Shown piece after piece: positions 25,907 to 33,965 of a stretch of 64,000 bases of DNA. How positions within the stretch are numbered: position 1 is the stretch's first letter; each line of letters begins with the position of its first letter. The stretch comes from Shimia biformata (GTDB lineage Bacteria; Pseudomonadota; Alphaproteobacteria; Rhodobacterales; Rhodobacteraceae), in contig NZ_JAFEJK010000001.1 of NCBI RefSeq assembly GCF_016888515.1, positions 1,769,475 through 1,833,474 of the forward strand. Direction: 5' to 3'. Made by a program: the position numbers and the translations under genes. Under the pieces are notes generated by a model, which was not told the DNA's origin, ran no database searches, and saw only the letters and a list, made by a program, of their open reading frames with translations.

Positions 25907-26422
25907 CTATTCAAGCCCCCGATGCCCTGCCGGGGTCTCAGCGACCGAGGTTACGTCGCCACGCACTCCCTGCCAGCAGCCCGGCACAAGCTCGATCCCC
26001 AGCACGCGGTCGGGGTTGGTCGGGGGCGGCATCACGACGCCTTCAAGCCGGGAAAACCCGAAGCGGCTGTAATAGGGCGCATCGCCCACCAGCATCACCC
26101 GGCTCCAGCCCTGACCACGGGCAATATCCAGGCTGTCGCGGATCAGCACACCGCCCAGCCCCTCGCCCTGCCGCGTCGGGTGAACCGCAACCGGACCCAA
26201 CAAAAGCGCATCAAGACCCGCCACATGCACCGGCCAATAGCGGATCGCGCCCGCCAGAACCCCGGCTTCGTCGCGGGCGACAAGGCGCAGGTCCGGCACC
26301 GGCGGCACCCCATCGCGCAGCCGGTAGGACGACAGCGCCTCGCGGCCCGGTGCGAAACACAGGTCATAAAGCGCCTCGACCTCCCACCAGTCGGCATCGG
26401 TTTCTTCAGTCAGCCGGTACAC
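25907..26422 (-). CDS. GNAT N-acetyltransferase
   Basis: This 171-residue protein has the GNAT acetyl-CoA loop in LGPVAVHPTRQGEGLGGVLI (RQGEGLG) and the final strand-helix VMLVGDAPYYSRFGFSRLEG, the arrangement of the YhbS-like subgroup. The start codon is GTG behind AAGGGGCGG. It would transfer an acetyl group to an unknown amine. It lies between the EcsC gene and the 5-formyl-THF cyclo-ligase, all on the minus strand with gaps under 40 bases, so the block mgtE-cyclo-ligase-GNAT-EcsC could be one transcript. Confidence 0.88.
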   Translation of the reverse strand: MYRLTEETDADWWEVEALYDLCFAPGREALSSYRLRDGVPPVPDLRLVARDEAGVLAGAIRYWPVHVAGLDALLLGPVAVHPTRQGEGLGGVLIRDSLDIARGQGWSRVMLVGDAPYYSRFGFSRLEGVVMPPPTNPDRVLGIELVPGCWQGVRGDVTSVAETPAGHRGLE

Positions 26423-26458
26423 GCCGCCCCTTTCGTCCGTTTCAATTGGGATAGCATG

Positions 26459-27028
26459 TCAGCGCAGGTCCCGCACACCGCGTTCGGTGACGATCAGGTC
26501 CAGCGGCTGGTCGGTCGGCTCAAGCGGCAGGGCGTCGGCCTCTTGCGCGGCAAAGGCAAAGCCGATGGCAAGGGTGGCGCGTTTGGCCCGCAGCATCTCC
26601 AGCGTGCGGTCATAAAACCCGCCGCCATAACCAAGACGCCCGCCGCGCGCATCGAATGCGACCAGCGGCACGATCAGGATTTCCGGCTCGAAAAAGTCAT
26701 CGACCTCTGGCACCTCGGCCCCAAAGGGACCGGGGCGCAGGGTCATGTCCGGCTCCCAGCGCGAGAATTTCAGCGGCAAACCATTGCCCTGGATCACCGG
26801 CACACCCACGGGGCCGTGGGCGGATGCCTCGGCCATGGCCGCGCGCGGGTCGATTTCGGTGCGGATCGGAAGGTAACCGGACAAAGGCACGCCGCGATAG
26901 CCCGCCAACACTTCTGACAGGAACCCCGATTGGCCCGGCCCGGCGCTCTCGAACGCCGCCTTGCGGCGGAGAAAGGCGGCTTTGCGGGCCTCGGCCTTGA
27001 CCTGATCCAGCGCGGCGCCCCCGGTCAT
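26459..27028 (-). CDS. 5-formyltetrahydrofolate cyclo-ligase
   Basis: The enzyme (189 residues) converts 5-formyl-THF to 5,10-methenyl-THF with ATP. The C-terminal signature is intact: LIVPLVAFDARGGRLGYGGG and FYDRTLEMLRAK, the ATP/folate-binding pattern of the MTHFS family, together with the N-terminal RKAAFLRRKAAFE basic helix. I chose the ATG at 27028 because it overlaps the mgtE stop as ATGA; an ATG four codons upstream is also possible. Translation is therefore probably coupled to mgtE, with which it has no obvious metabolic link. Confidence 0.92.
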   Translation of the reverse strand: MTGGAALDQVKAEARKAAFLRRKAAFESAGPGQSGFLSEVLAGYRGVPLSGYLPIRTEIDPRAAMAEASAHGPVGVPVIQGNGLPLKFSRWEPDMTLRPGPFGAEVPEVDDFFEPEILIVPLVAFDARGGRLGYGGGFYDRTLEMLRAKRATLAIGFAFAAQEADALPLEPTDQPLDLIVTERGVRDLR

Positions 27029-28455
27029 AACAGGAACCATGTGGCCATCCCGAGGAAGGCGAAAAAGCCGACCACATCCGTCACCGTGGTCACAAATGTC
27101 CCCGAGGCCAGCGCCGGGTCGACGCCCAGTTTTTCCAGAAGGATCGGGATACCGGCCCCGGCCAGCCCCGCGACGACAAGGTTGATGACCATGGCGGCAG
27201 CAATGACATAGGCGATGCCGACCGATCCGAACCAGATCAGTTCCACCACCGCCATCACCAGCGCAAAGACAATCCCATTGACCAGCCCCACCAGCGTTTC
27301 CCGCCGGATCACCCGCCAGACGTTGGCGCCTGTCAGGTCTTTTGTCGCCAGCGCGCGCACCGCCACCGTCAGCGACTGGGTGCCCGCATTGCCGCCCATC
27401 GAGGCGACGATCGGCATCAGCACCGCCAGCGCCACCAATGTCTCGATCGCATGTTCGAACTGGGCGATGACCAGCGAGGCAATGATCGCGGTGGCAAGGT
27501 TCACCGCCAGCCACGGAAGACGCTGTTTCGTCGTCTCGGTCACGTTGTCCGACAGTGCGCTTTCCTCGCCGACACCGGCCAGACGCAGGATGTCTTCTTC
27601 GTGTTCCTCGTCCAGAACGACCATGGCGTCGTCGATGGTGATCATGCCGACCAGCCGTTCATCCTCGTCCACCACCGGGGCCGAGATCAGGTGATACTGG
27701 TTGAACGCATAGGCCACGTCCGCCTGATCCTGCGTGACGGGAATGACGGTAAAGATGTCCTCGACCAGATCGGCCAGCTTCACCGCGCGGGGTGACGACA
27801 TGATCCGCCCCAGCGTGACATTGCCCACGGGCCGCATCTTGGGATCGACCAGGATCACGTGATAGAACTGGTCCGGCAGGTCTTCGGACTTCCTCAGATA
27901 GTCGATGCAGTCGCCCACCGTCCAATGCTCGGGCGCCTTGGCGGTCTCGCGCTGCATCAGGCGGCCGGCGGAATATTCCGGGTAGGACAGCGCCTGTTCG
28001 ACCGCGACCCGGTCGGCATCCTCAAGCACGTCAAGGATGGCTTCCTGCTGCGGCTCGTCCAGATCCTCGACCAGGTCGACCACATCGTCGGTCTCAAGCT
28101 CGCGCACCGCGTCGGCAAGGACGGCGGGGCGCAACAGGTCGATCACGTCCTCGCGGACGCCTTCCTCAAGCTCGGACAGGATTTCGCCGTCGAACTCGCG
28201 GTCATAAAGCTGGATCAGGCGGCGCCGGTCATAGGCGTTGATCTGTTCCAGAAGGTCGGCGATGTCGGCGGGGTGCAGCGGCTCGAGCAGCGCGGTCAGC
28301 CCCTCGCGGTCATCGGTCTCGACCGCATAAAGGATCGCCGAGATCCTCTTGGGATCCAGCTGGTACGGCGTCTCCTCGGTCTCGACCTCGGGCGTGGCCT
28401 CGGGCTCGTCCTCGGGGGGGCGCGACGGGGTGATCTGGTCGGTTTCGTCTGTCAT
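27025..28455 (-). CDS. mgtE: Magnesium transporter MgtE
   Basis: MgtE (476 residues) is a homodimeric magnesium channel gated by its cytoplasmic domains. The order is: acidic N-terminus, MgtE N superhelical domain (about 35-150, HPADIADLLEQIN, LDEPQQEAILDVLEDADR), two CBS domains (about 160-285, with VDEDERLVGMITIDDAMVVL), and five membrane helices at 310-475 including the pore segment LPWLAVNLATAIIASLV and MPIVASMGGNAGTQSLTVAVR. I use MTDETDQITPSRPPEDEPEA as the start because GGAGGG precedes that ATG. Divergent from guaD. Confidence 0.95.
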   Translation of the reverse strand: MTDETDQITPSRPPEDEPEATPEVETEETPYQLDPKRISAILYAVETDDREGLTALLEPLHPADIADLLEQINAYDRRRLIQLYDREFDGEILSELEEGVREDVIDLLRPAVLADAVRELETDDVVDLVEDLDEPQQEAILDVLEDADRVAVEQALSYPEYSAGRLMQRETAKAPEHWTVGDCIDYLRKSEDLPDQFYHVILVDPKMRPVGNVTLGRIMSSPRAVKLADLVEDIFTVIPVTQDQADVAYAFNQYHLISAPVVDEDERLVGMITIDDAMVVLDEEHEEDILRLAGVGEESALSDNVTETTKQRLPWLAVNLATAIIASLVIAQFEHAIETLVALAVLMPIVASMGGNAGTQSLTVAVRALATKDLTGANVWRVIRRETLVGLVNGIVFALVMAVVELIWFGSVGIAYVIAAAMVINLVVAGLAGAGIPILLEKLGVDPALASGTFVTTVTDVVGFFAFLGMATWFLL

Positions 28456-28573
28456 GCCACCCTCCGTACTCGTTCTGGCTGGACCATATGTCGAAGCGGC
28501 GGGAAAACTCAACGGGGTGCAGCGATTTACAGCCCATTTCCCGGGGGATAACGTGACCCCGACAGGAGGAACC

Positions 28574-29866
28574 ATGACCGACCAGACGCTTTTGCTAGGA
28601 CAGACCCTGAGCTTTCAAGGCGATCCGTTCCTTCAGCCTGTAGAGAGGGCCGCGATTCACCGGTCCCGCGGCGGGGTGCTGATCGAAGGCGGGCGAATCA
28701 TCGCCACCGGCGAGGGCGACGACCTGAAGACGGCCCATCCCGGCGCGCGGGTGGTCGATTACGGCGACGGGCTGATTTCGGCCGGATTTGTCGACGCCCA
28801 TGTCCACTATCCCCAGACCGCGATCATCGCCAGTTGGGGCAAGCGGCTGATCGACTGGCTGAACACCTATACCTTCCCCGAAGAGATGCGGTTTGATGAC
28901 CCCGACTATGCCGCCACGATCGCGCGGCGCTATTTCGACCTGACCCGCGCCCATGGCGTCACCACCATGGCCAGCTACTGCACCATCCACCCCGCGTCGG
29001 TGGATGCCTTCTTTTCCGAGGCTCTGCGGCGCGGGCAGCGGGTTGTCGCGGGCAAGACTTGCATGGACAGGAACGCGCCCGAGGGCCTGCGCGACAGCGC
29101 GCAGACCGCCTATGACGACAGCAAGGCGCTGATTGGCCGCTGGCACGGGCAGGGCCGGCTGACCTATGCCATCACGCCGCGCTTTTCACCCACCTCGACG
29201 CCGGACCAGCTGGCGGCGCTGGGGGCGCTCTGGGCCGAGCATCCCGATTGCCTGATGCAGACCCATCTCAGCGAACAGACCGACGAAATCGCATGGGTGC
29301 GCGACCTTTACCCGGAGGCCCGCGACTATCTCGACACCTACGAGGCGCACGGGCTTCTGGGGGAACGTGGTCTTTATGGCCACGCGATCCATCTCGAACC
29401 GCGTGAAAAGGAGCGGCTGAAAGATGTCGGCGCGGCGCTGATCCATTGCCCGACCTCAAACATGTTCATCGGTTCGGGACTGTTTGACATGGCCGGGCTG
29501 AAACAGGCAGGGCAGCGCGTCGGGCTGGCCAGCGACACCGGCGGCGGCTCGTCCTTTTCGATGCTGCGCACGATGGCGGCGGCCTATGAGGTCGCCCAGC
29601 TGCGCCATGACGCATTGCATCCCGCGCAGCTGTGGTGGCTGGCGACGCAAGGCTCGGCGCAAACCCTGCACATGGGCGACAGGATCGGCAATCTTGCACC
29701 GGGCATGGAGGCTGACATCGTGGTGGTGGACCTTGCCTCGACCCCGGATATCGCGCAGCGGGCGGCGCAGGCCGACACGATCTGGGAGGCGCTTTTTCCC
29801 ACCATCATCATGGGCGACGACCGCGCCATCGCCGCGACCTGGATCAACGGATCCCCCGATCCCTGA
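28574..29866 (+). CDS. guaD: Guanine deaminase
   Basis: The 430-residue amidohydrolase deaminates guanine to xanthine. Zinc ligands are visible in FVDAHVHYPQT (HxH), the substrate/zinc region TYTFPEEMRF, the later histidines in MQTHLSEQTDE and HAIHLEPRE, and the aspartate in LASDTGGGSSFSM. The cysteine/glutamate pattern and the GSLFDMAG-like SGLFDMAGLKQAG segment are those of guanine deaminases. AGGAGGA precedes the ATG. It would feed xanthine to the purine breakdown genes at 45-51 kb; it is not linked to them here. Four bases after its stop lies a copy of the CTTCTTTCTTG motif. Confidence 0.94.
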   Translation: MTDQTLLLGQTLSFQGDPFLQPVERAAIHRSRGGVLIEGGRIIATGEGDDLKTAHPGARVVDYGDGLISAGFVDAHVHYPQTAIIASWGKRLIDWLNTYTFPEEMRFDDPDYAATIARRYFDLTRAHGVTTMASYCTIHPASVDAFFSEALRRGQRVVAGKTCMDRNAPEGLRDSAQTAYDDSKALIGRWHGQGRLTYAITPRFSPTSTPDQLAALGALWAEHPDCLMQTHLSEQTDEIAWVRDLYPEARDYLDTYEAHGLLGERGLYGHAIHLEPREKERLKDVGAALIHCPTSNMFIGSGLFDMAGLKQAGQRVGLASDTGGGSSFSMLRTMAAAYEVAQLRHDALHPAQLWWLATQGSAQTLHMGDRIGNLAPGMEADIVVVDLASTPDIAQRAAQADTIWEALFPTIIMGDDRAIAATWINGSPDP

Positions 29867-29869
29867 CCG

Positions 29870-29891
29870 CTTCTTTCTTGCCCAAATACTC
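29870..29891 (+). repeat. 3'-end motif copy 2 (CTTCTTTCTTG...AAATACTC)
   Basis: Begins four bases after the guaD stop, in the guaD direction. It is followed immediately by the hairpin CCGCCGGAGGCG and GTTCCTCCGTCGCGG. The sequence agrees with copy 3 over all 22 bases. Confidence 0.75.
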
Positions 29892-29952
29892 CCGCCGGAG
29901 GCGTTCCTCCGTCGCGGCCCTCAGATCGCCATGCCCTCAGAACGCCTTGCCC

Positions 29953-30192
29953 TCAGAACGCCTTGAACGTCATCGTGGTCAGCGTGCGCTCGATCTCGGG
30001 AATATCAAGCAGCTTTTCGTTGATGTATTTGCCGACATCCGCGTCACCGGGAATATAGAGCTTCATCAACAGGTCGTATTCGCCACTGGTCGAGTAAAGC
30101 TCGGAATGGATTTCCTTCAGCGCGATTTCCTCGGCGACGCGGTAGGTGGTGCCGGGTTTGCAGCGGATCTGGATAAAGACGCAGGTGGTCAT
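29953..30192 (-). CDS. Stand-alone Lrp/AsnC ligand-binding (RAM) domain protein
   Basis: A 79-residue protein that consists only of the regulatory (RAM, ACT-like) domain of Lrp/AsnC regulators: TTCVFIQIRCKPGTTYRVAE, then STSGEYDLLMKLYIPGDADV and IPEIERTLTTMTFKAF. There is no DNA-binding helix-turn-helix. Such proteins form amino-acid-binding oligomers and may modulate other regulators or enzymes. It lies 132 bases from hisB, in the opposite direction; a link with amino acid supply is possible but unproven. Confidence 0.88.
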   Translation of the reverse strand: MTTCVFIQIRCKPGTTYRVAEEIALKEIHSELYSTSGEYDLLMKLYIPGDADVGKYINEKLLDIPEIERTLTTMTFKAF

Positions 30193-30323
30193 GGGGCCCT
30201 CATGTCGGTTCGGCCACAGGCTGGCACATTTGGCACGGGGCGCACAATCCCGAAACGTATCGCTTCCCCTTCGCGGCGGCGGAACCTATAACACGCGCGA
30301 CAAGACCCTGAAGGACAAGCACA

Positions 30324-30911
30324 ATGCGGACAGCCACCGTCAGCCGCAACACCGCGGAAACCCAGATCACCGTCGAGATCAACCTCGATGGCAGCGGGAC
30401 GTATGACAACCAGACCGGGGTCGGGTTCTTCGACCACATGCTGGACCAGCTGTCGCGCCACTCGCTGATCGACATGACGGTGCGGGCCAAGGGCGACTAT
30501 CACATCGACGATCACCACACGGTCGAGGACGTGGGCATCGCGCTGGGACAGGCGCTGACGCAGGCGCTGGGCGACAAGAAGGGCATCCGCCGCTATGCCT
30601 CGTGCCATTTGCCGATGGATGACACGCAGGTGCGCGCGGCGCTCGATCTTTCGGCGCGGCCCTACCTGATCTGGAACGTCGAGATGCCGACCCCCAAGAT
30701 CGGCACATTCGACACCGAACTGGTGCGCGAGTTCTTTCAGGGATTCGCGACCCACGGCGGCATCACGCTGCACGTGGACCAGATCCACGGGTTCAACAGC
30801 CACCACATCGCCGAGGCCACCTTCAAGGCGGTGGCGCGGGCGCTGCGCGAGGCAGTCGAGACCGATCCGCGCAAGTCCGATGCCATCCCCTCGACCAAAG
30901 GCGCGCTTTAG
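30324..30911 (+). CDS. hisB: Imidazoleglycerol-phosphate dehydratase
   Basis: HisB (195 residues, monofunctional) performs the sixth step of histidine synthesis. Its paired metal-binding motifs are intact: [18 protein letters not shown] and [17 protein letters not shown] in the first half, and [20 protein letters not shown] in the second. No phosphatase domain is fused. hisH, its usual partner, is separated from it here by a Gfa-like gene, a DUF2306 gene and a TetR gene, which is a looser arrangement than the normal hisB-hisH-hisA-hisF run of this order. Confidence 0.97.
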   Translation: MRTATVSRNTAETQITVEINLDGSGTYDNQTGVGFFDHMLDQLSRHSLIDMTVRAKGDYHIDDHHTVEDVGIALGQALTQALGDKKGIRRYASCHLPMDDTQVRAALDLSARPYLIWNVEMPTPKIGTFDTELVREFFQGFATHGGITLHVDQIHGFNSHHIAEATFKAVARALREAVETDPRKSDAIPSTKGAL

Positions 30912-30966
30912 GCGCTAAATTGTGTTATGATCGTCCCGTATTCTGTCGACGGAAAGGCGGTGCGGG

Positions 30967-31449
30967 ATGGTCATGCAGGATGGCGGATGCCTATGCGGTA
31001 AGCTGCGTTATCGGGTCACGACCCAACCCTTGTGGGTCACGGCCTGTTTCTGTCACTTCTGCCAGCGCGCGACCGGCGCGCAGGGCATGGTCGAGCCGAT
31101 CTTCGACATTGACGCCTTCGAGATCACCGAAGGGACGCCAACCCGCTACGTGCATATCTCGGGCGGCAGCGGCAAAGAGGTCCAGGTCCATTTCTGCGCC
31201 ACCTGCGGCACCAAGACCCACCTGACCTTTGAACGCTGGCCTGACCGTCTGGGTGTCTATGCAGGCACATTCGACGATCCCGGCTGGTTCGAGTTCTCAC
31301 CCGGGAACAGCAAGTTCATCTTTCTCGACAGCGCCGCGCGCGGCACCCTTGTGCCGTCCGGGTTCAAGGTGTTCCGGGAACATGCCGCCACCCCCGACGG
31401 CACGCCCCTCGATCCCGAGGTTTTCGACGAGATCCTGCATATCCGCTGA
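30967..31449 (+). CDS. Gfa-like GFA-domain protein (CENP-V/glutathione-dependent formaldehyde-activating family)
   Basis: The 160-residue protein has the zinc-binding cysteines of the GFA fold: GGCLCGKLRY, then CFCHFCQRATG, then HFCATCGTKTH. Members bind zinc and often act on thiol adducts; the name-giving formaldehyde activity is documented for only a few. An ATG two codons downstream is an equal alternative start. It is followed by a convergent membrane-protein gene, the stops being two bases apart. Function unassigned beyond the fold. Confidence 0.88.
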   Translation: MVMQDGGCLCGKLRYRVTTQPLWVTACFCHFCQRATGAQGMVEPIFDIDAFEITEGTPTRYVHISGGSGKEVQVHFCATCGTKTHLTFERWPDRLGVYAGTFDDPGWFEFSPGNSKFIFLDSAARGTLVPSGFKVFREHAATPDGTPLDPEVFDEILHIR

Positions 31450-31451
31450 CC

Positions 31452-32069
31452 TTACGCGGGCAGCGCGGTGGGCCGCCTTTTTGCGCGCCCCAGATACCAT
31501 TCGGCCCAGATCATGTTCGGCACCCAGCACAGCCACGCCACGATGGGATAGCCGGTCTCGATCCCCACCGTGACCGCCAGCAGGGGCAGTTCCAGCCGCA
31601 GCGTGACGGCGGCAAAGGTCAGCGCCGCCGACCGGATGATCCAGCGCCGGTGCTGGACGATTTCGCCGCGCATCGCGTACCAGATCGCAACGGCGGTGGT
31701 GACGATCCACGCCGGGGCCAGAAGGCCAAACCCCCAGGCGGCCATAGGTCCGGCAGTGGTGTTGAGCGCCATCAACCCGCCCCCGATCCCCGCCAGAAGG
31801 ATCGCCAGCCCATAGGCGCGCCCCATCCAGCGGTGCAGGGCAGGGCGCCGGCTGCGCAGCGTCCGGTTGAACTGGAACGGCAGAAGCATCAGCGCCAGCG
31901 ATCCAAGGATGACATGGGCGAAAAACGCCACGGTCCGTTCCGTGGCGTGATAGGCGACATGGTTCATCACAACCTCGACCCCACCGGCCAGAAACCGGAA
32001 CGAGGCCAGCGCGACACCAAGGCAGAGAAACCAGAACAGGAAGGATGAGAGGCGTGTGTAACGGGGCAT
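31452..32069 (-). CDS. DUF2306-type multi-pass membrane protein
   Basis: A 205-residue membrane protein with about seven hydrophobic helices. The histidines in FFAHVILGSLALMLLPFQFN, PALHRWMGRAYGLA and VQHRRWIIRSAAL are arranged as in DUF2306 proteins, a group that resembles cytochrome-like or heme-binding membrane proteins. I place the start at MPRYTRLSSF, 23 codons inside the longest frame, because TTGGAG precedes it and the upstream codons overlap the operator. It is divergent from the TetR gene and the operators lie between them, so it is the probable target of that repressor. Confidence 0.8.
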   Translation of the reverse strand: MPRYTRLSSFLFWFLCLGVALASFRFLAGGVEVVMNHVAYHATERTVAFFAHVILGSLALMLLPFQFNRTLRSRRPALHRWMGRAYGLAILLAGIGGGLMALNTTAGPMAAWGFGLLAPAWIVTTAVAIWYAMRGEIVQHRRWIIRSAALTFAAVTLRLELPLLAVTVGIETGYPIVAWLCWVPNMIWAEWYLGRAKRRPTALPA

Positions 32070-32088
32070 GACAATCTCCAAAGCAAAC

Positions 32089-32101
32089 TTGACAGTGTAA
32101 A
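32089..32101. promoter_or_regulatory. TetR operator, left half-site pair (TTGACAGTGTAAA)
   Basis: Near-palindrome TTGACA-G-TGTAAA, 19 bases upstream of the DUF2306 gene start. With its extension it is an exact inverted copy, over 13 bases, of the right operator at 32126. Binding here would block the DUF2306 gene. Confidence 0.7.
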
Positions 32102-32125
32102 GTTGTCTCGACGATAGCGTGATTC

Positions 32126-32138
32126 TTGACACTGTCAA
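32126..32138. promoter_or_regulatory. TetR operator, right site (TTGACACTGTCAA)
   Basis: Perfect odd palindrome TTGACA-C-TGTCAA between the DUF2306 and TetR genes. It also contains a consensus -35 box (TTGACA); a possible -10 (TAATCT, 32148-32153) sits 16 bases further, which would place transcription start at or next to the TetR start codon. That suggests autorepression and a leaderless message. Confidence 0.75.
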
Positions 32139-32159
32139 GTTTGACGCTAATCTGCCTCA

Positions 32160-32771
32160 ATGACCGATCAGACAACCATCCCCCGCCACCACCACGGCGA
32201 CCTGCGTAACGCTTTGATAGAGGCTGGGATTTCTCTGCTGGAAGAGGGCGGGCTGGATGCGCTGACATTGCGCAAATGCGCCGCCCGCGCCGGGGTTTCG
32301 CACGCGGCGCCGGCGCACCATTTCGATGGGTTGGCCGGGCTGCGCACGGCGATTGCGCAAGAGGCTTTCGACAGATTCGCCGCCAGCATGACGGCGGCGG
32401 CCAAGGCCGAAGGCGACAGCCCGCGCGCCCGGCTGCGGGGTATCTGCCGGGGCTATCTTGAGTTCGGTCTGAAGCATCGCGGGCTTTTGGAGACCATGTT
32501 CGGGGTTCCCGCCGAAGACATCCTTCAGGAGGGCAACGGGCCCGAGGATGCGGCGTCTTACATGATCCTGCGCGACGCCTGCGCCCCTTTCGTCCCCGAA
32601 GGCACCCAGCCCGAGGTGATCGAGTTTCAGGTCTGGTCGCTGATCCACGGCTACACGCTGTTGTTCGTCTCGGGGCGGCTGGGCTGTTTGGCGCCGGAAC
32701 GGATCGAGGATGGCCCGTTCGAACAGGTCATGGCGCTGCTCGACCGGGTTGGGGACACGACAGTGACTTGA
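32160..32771 (+). CDS. TetR family transcriptional regulator
   Basis: The 203-residue repressor has the TetR helix-turn-helix at residues 15-60 (RNALIEAGISLLEEGGLDAL and TLRKCAARAGVSHAAPAHHF) and a C-terminal ligand domain resembling the WHG/TetR_C_33-like group (LRGICRGYLEFGLKHRGLLE, MFGVPAE). No ribosome site is visible before the ATG. It is divergent from the DUF2306 gene across two matching operators, so it most likely represses both genes and is released by an unknown small molecule. The ligand cannot be inferred. Confidence 0.92.
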   Translation: MTDQTTIPRHHHGDLRNALIEAGISLLEEGGLDALTLRKCAARAGVSHAAPAHHFDGLAGLRTAIAQEAFDRFAASMTAAAKAEGDSPRARLRGICRGYLEFGLKHRGLLETMFGVPAEDILQEGNGPEDAASYMILRDACAPFVPEGTQPEVIEFQVWSLIHGYTLLFVSGRLGCLAPERIEDGPFEQVMALLDRVGDTTVT

Positions 32772-32828
32772 CCTTGCGCGGCTTTCCCGTCAGGTGAAGG
32801 GCAAAGCCGAAACGACGGGACCAAGGCC

Positions 32829-33467
32829 ATGCTGACAGCCATTATCGACTATGAATCCGGCAACCTGCACTCGGCTGAGAAGGCGTTTCAGCGCATGGCG
32901 CGCGAGGTCGACGCGGGCGAGGTCGTGGTCACCTCGGATGCCGAGACCGTGGCGCGGGCCGACCGTCTGGTCCTGCCCGGTGACGGCGCGTTTCCCGCCT
33001 GCGCCGCCGAACTGCGCGGCCACAAGGGGATTTACGACGCCATGGTCGAGGCGGTCGAGCAGAAGGGCCGTCCCTTCCTTGGCATCTGCGTCGGCATGCA
33101 GCTGATGGCGACCACGGGCCACGAATACGAGGAAACCCCCGGTCTGGGCTGGGTCGCAGGCGATGTCGAGCGGATCACCCCCGCCGACAAGACGCTGAAA
33201 GTGCCGCACATGGGCTGGAACGACCTTGTGGTCGAACGCGCCCACCCGGTTCTTGAGGGGGTTTCAACCGGGGACCACACCTATTTCGTGCATTCCTACC
33301 AGTTCCACGTCGCCAAGGCCGATGACCGGATTGCCCATGTCGACTATGGCGGCGATGTCACCGCGATCATCGGGCGTGACACGATGCTGGGCATGCAATT
33401 CCACCCTGAGAAAAGCCAGGACGTGGGCCTGCGCATGATCGGTAACTTCCTGCGCTGGACGCCTTGA
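32829..33467 (+). CDS. hisH: Imidazole glycerol phosphate synthase, glutaminase subunit HisH
   Basis: HisH (212 residues) hydrolyses glutamine and passes ammonia to HisF. The class I amidotransferase triad is intact: Cys87 in FLGICVGMQLM, and the His/Glu pair in GMQFHPEKSQD near residue 194. The N-terminal IIDYESGNLHSAEKAF and the HSYQF segment are typical of HisH. Its synthetase partner hisF is encoded 500 bases away on the opposite strand, facing it, instead of downstream in the same direction. Confidence 0.97.
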   Translation: MLTAIIDYESGNLHSAEKAFQRMAREVDAGEVVVTSDAETVARADRLVLPGDGAFPACAAELRGHKGIYDAMVEAVEQKGRPFLGICVGMQLMATTGHEYEETPGLGWVAGDVERITPADKTLKVPHMGWNDLVVERAHPVLEGVSTGDHTYFVHSYQFHVAKADDRIAHVDYGGDVTAIIGRDTMLGMQFHPEKSQDVGLRMIGNFLRWTP

Positions 33468-33491
33468 GGCGCAACCAGTTCAAATAGGTTT

Positions 33492-33642
33492 CCCCGGATC
33501 GCCCTGCGATCCGGGTCGCGCCCGACCCCGCCCCCAGGGCGGGCGCGATTTGATGTTACGTTTCAGTCAGTTGGAAGGTTGTCATACACACCGACCCTTG
33601 TCGCGCATTGCTAGGCGCCCACCCTCGGGGCCGGGCGCGACC
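33492..33642. repeat. Folded GC-rich repeat, copy A
   Basis: The stretch contains hairpin 1 (CCGGATCGC/GCGATCCGG), an outer arm TCGCGCCCG (33516-33524) that pairs with CGGGCGCGA (33632-33640), and an inner hairpin CCCGCCC/GGGCGGG with loop CCA. Compared with copies B (47171) and C (53366) it carries about 65 extra bases between the inner hairpin and the right outer arm. It fills the gap between the convergent hisH and hisE genes. Confidence 0.75.
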
Positions 33643-33653
33643 TGTGTGCTGAC

Positions 33654-33965
33654 TCAGCCGCGGCTGGCCTTTTCCGCGATGCCGCTGGTGCCTTCGCGCC
33701 GCGCCAGTTCCGCTTCGACCTCGGACAGCGTCACGCCGCGCGATTGCAGCATGACCAGCAGGTGAAACAGAACATCCGCCGATTCCGAGATCAGCCCCTC
33801 GCGGTCATTCTTCACCGCTTCGATAATGGCTTCGACCGCCTCTTCGCCGAACTTCTCGGCGCATTTCTCGGGGCCTTTCGCCAGCAGTTTCGCGGTCCAG
33901 CTCGCTTCCGGGTCGGCATCGGCGCGCTGGGCAATCGTGGCGGCTAGGTCGTGCAGGATGCTCAT
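33654..33965 (-). CDS. hisE: Phosphoribosyl-ATP diphosphatase
   Basis: HisE (103 residues) hydrolyses phosphoribosyl-ATP in the second step of histidine synthesis. It belongs to the MazG-like all-helical fold; the metal-binding pattern [20 protein letters not shown] and [16 protein letters not shown] (EExxE...D) is complete. The ATG at 33965 overlaps the hisF stop as ATGA, which fixes the start inside a longer open frame. It is the last gene of the hisA-hisF-hisE run on the minus strand. Confidence 0.95.
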   Translation of the reverse strand: MSILHDLAATIAQRADADPEASWTAKLLAKGPEKCAEKFGEEAVEAIIEAVKNDREGLISESADVLFHLLVMLQSRGVTLSEVEAELARREGTSGIAEKASRG

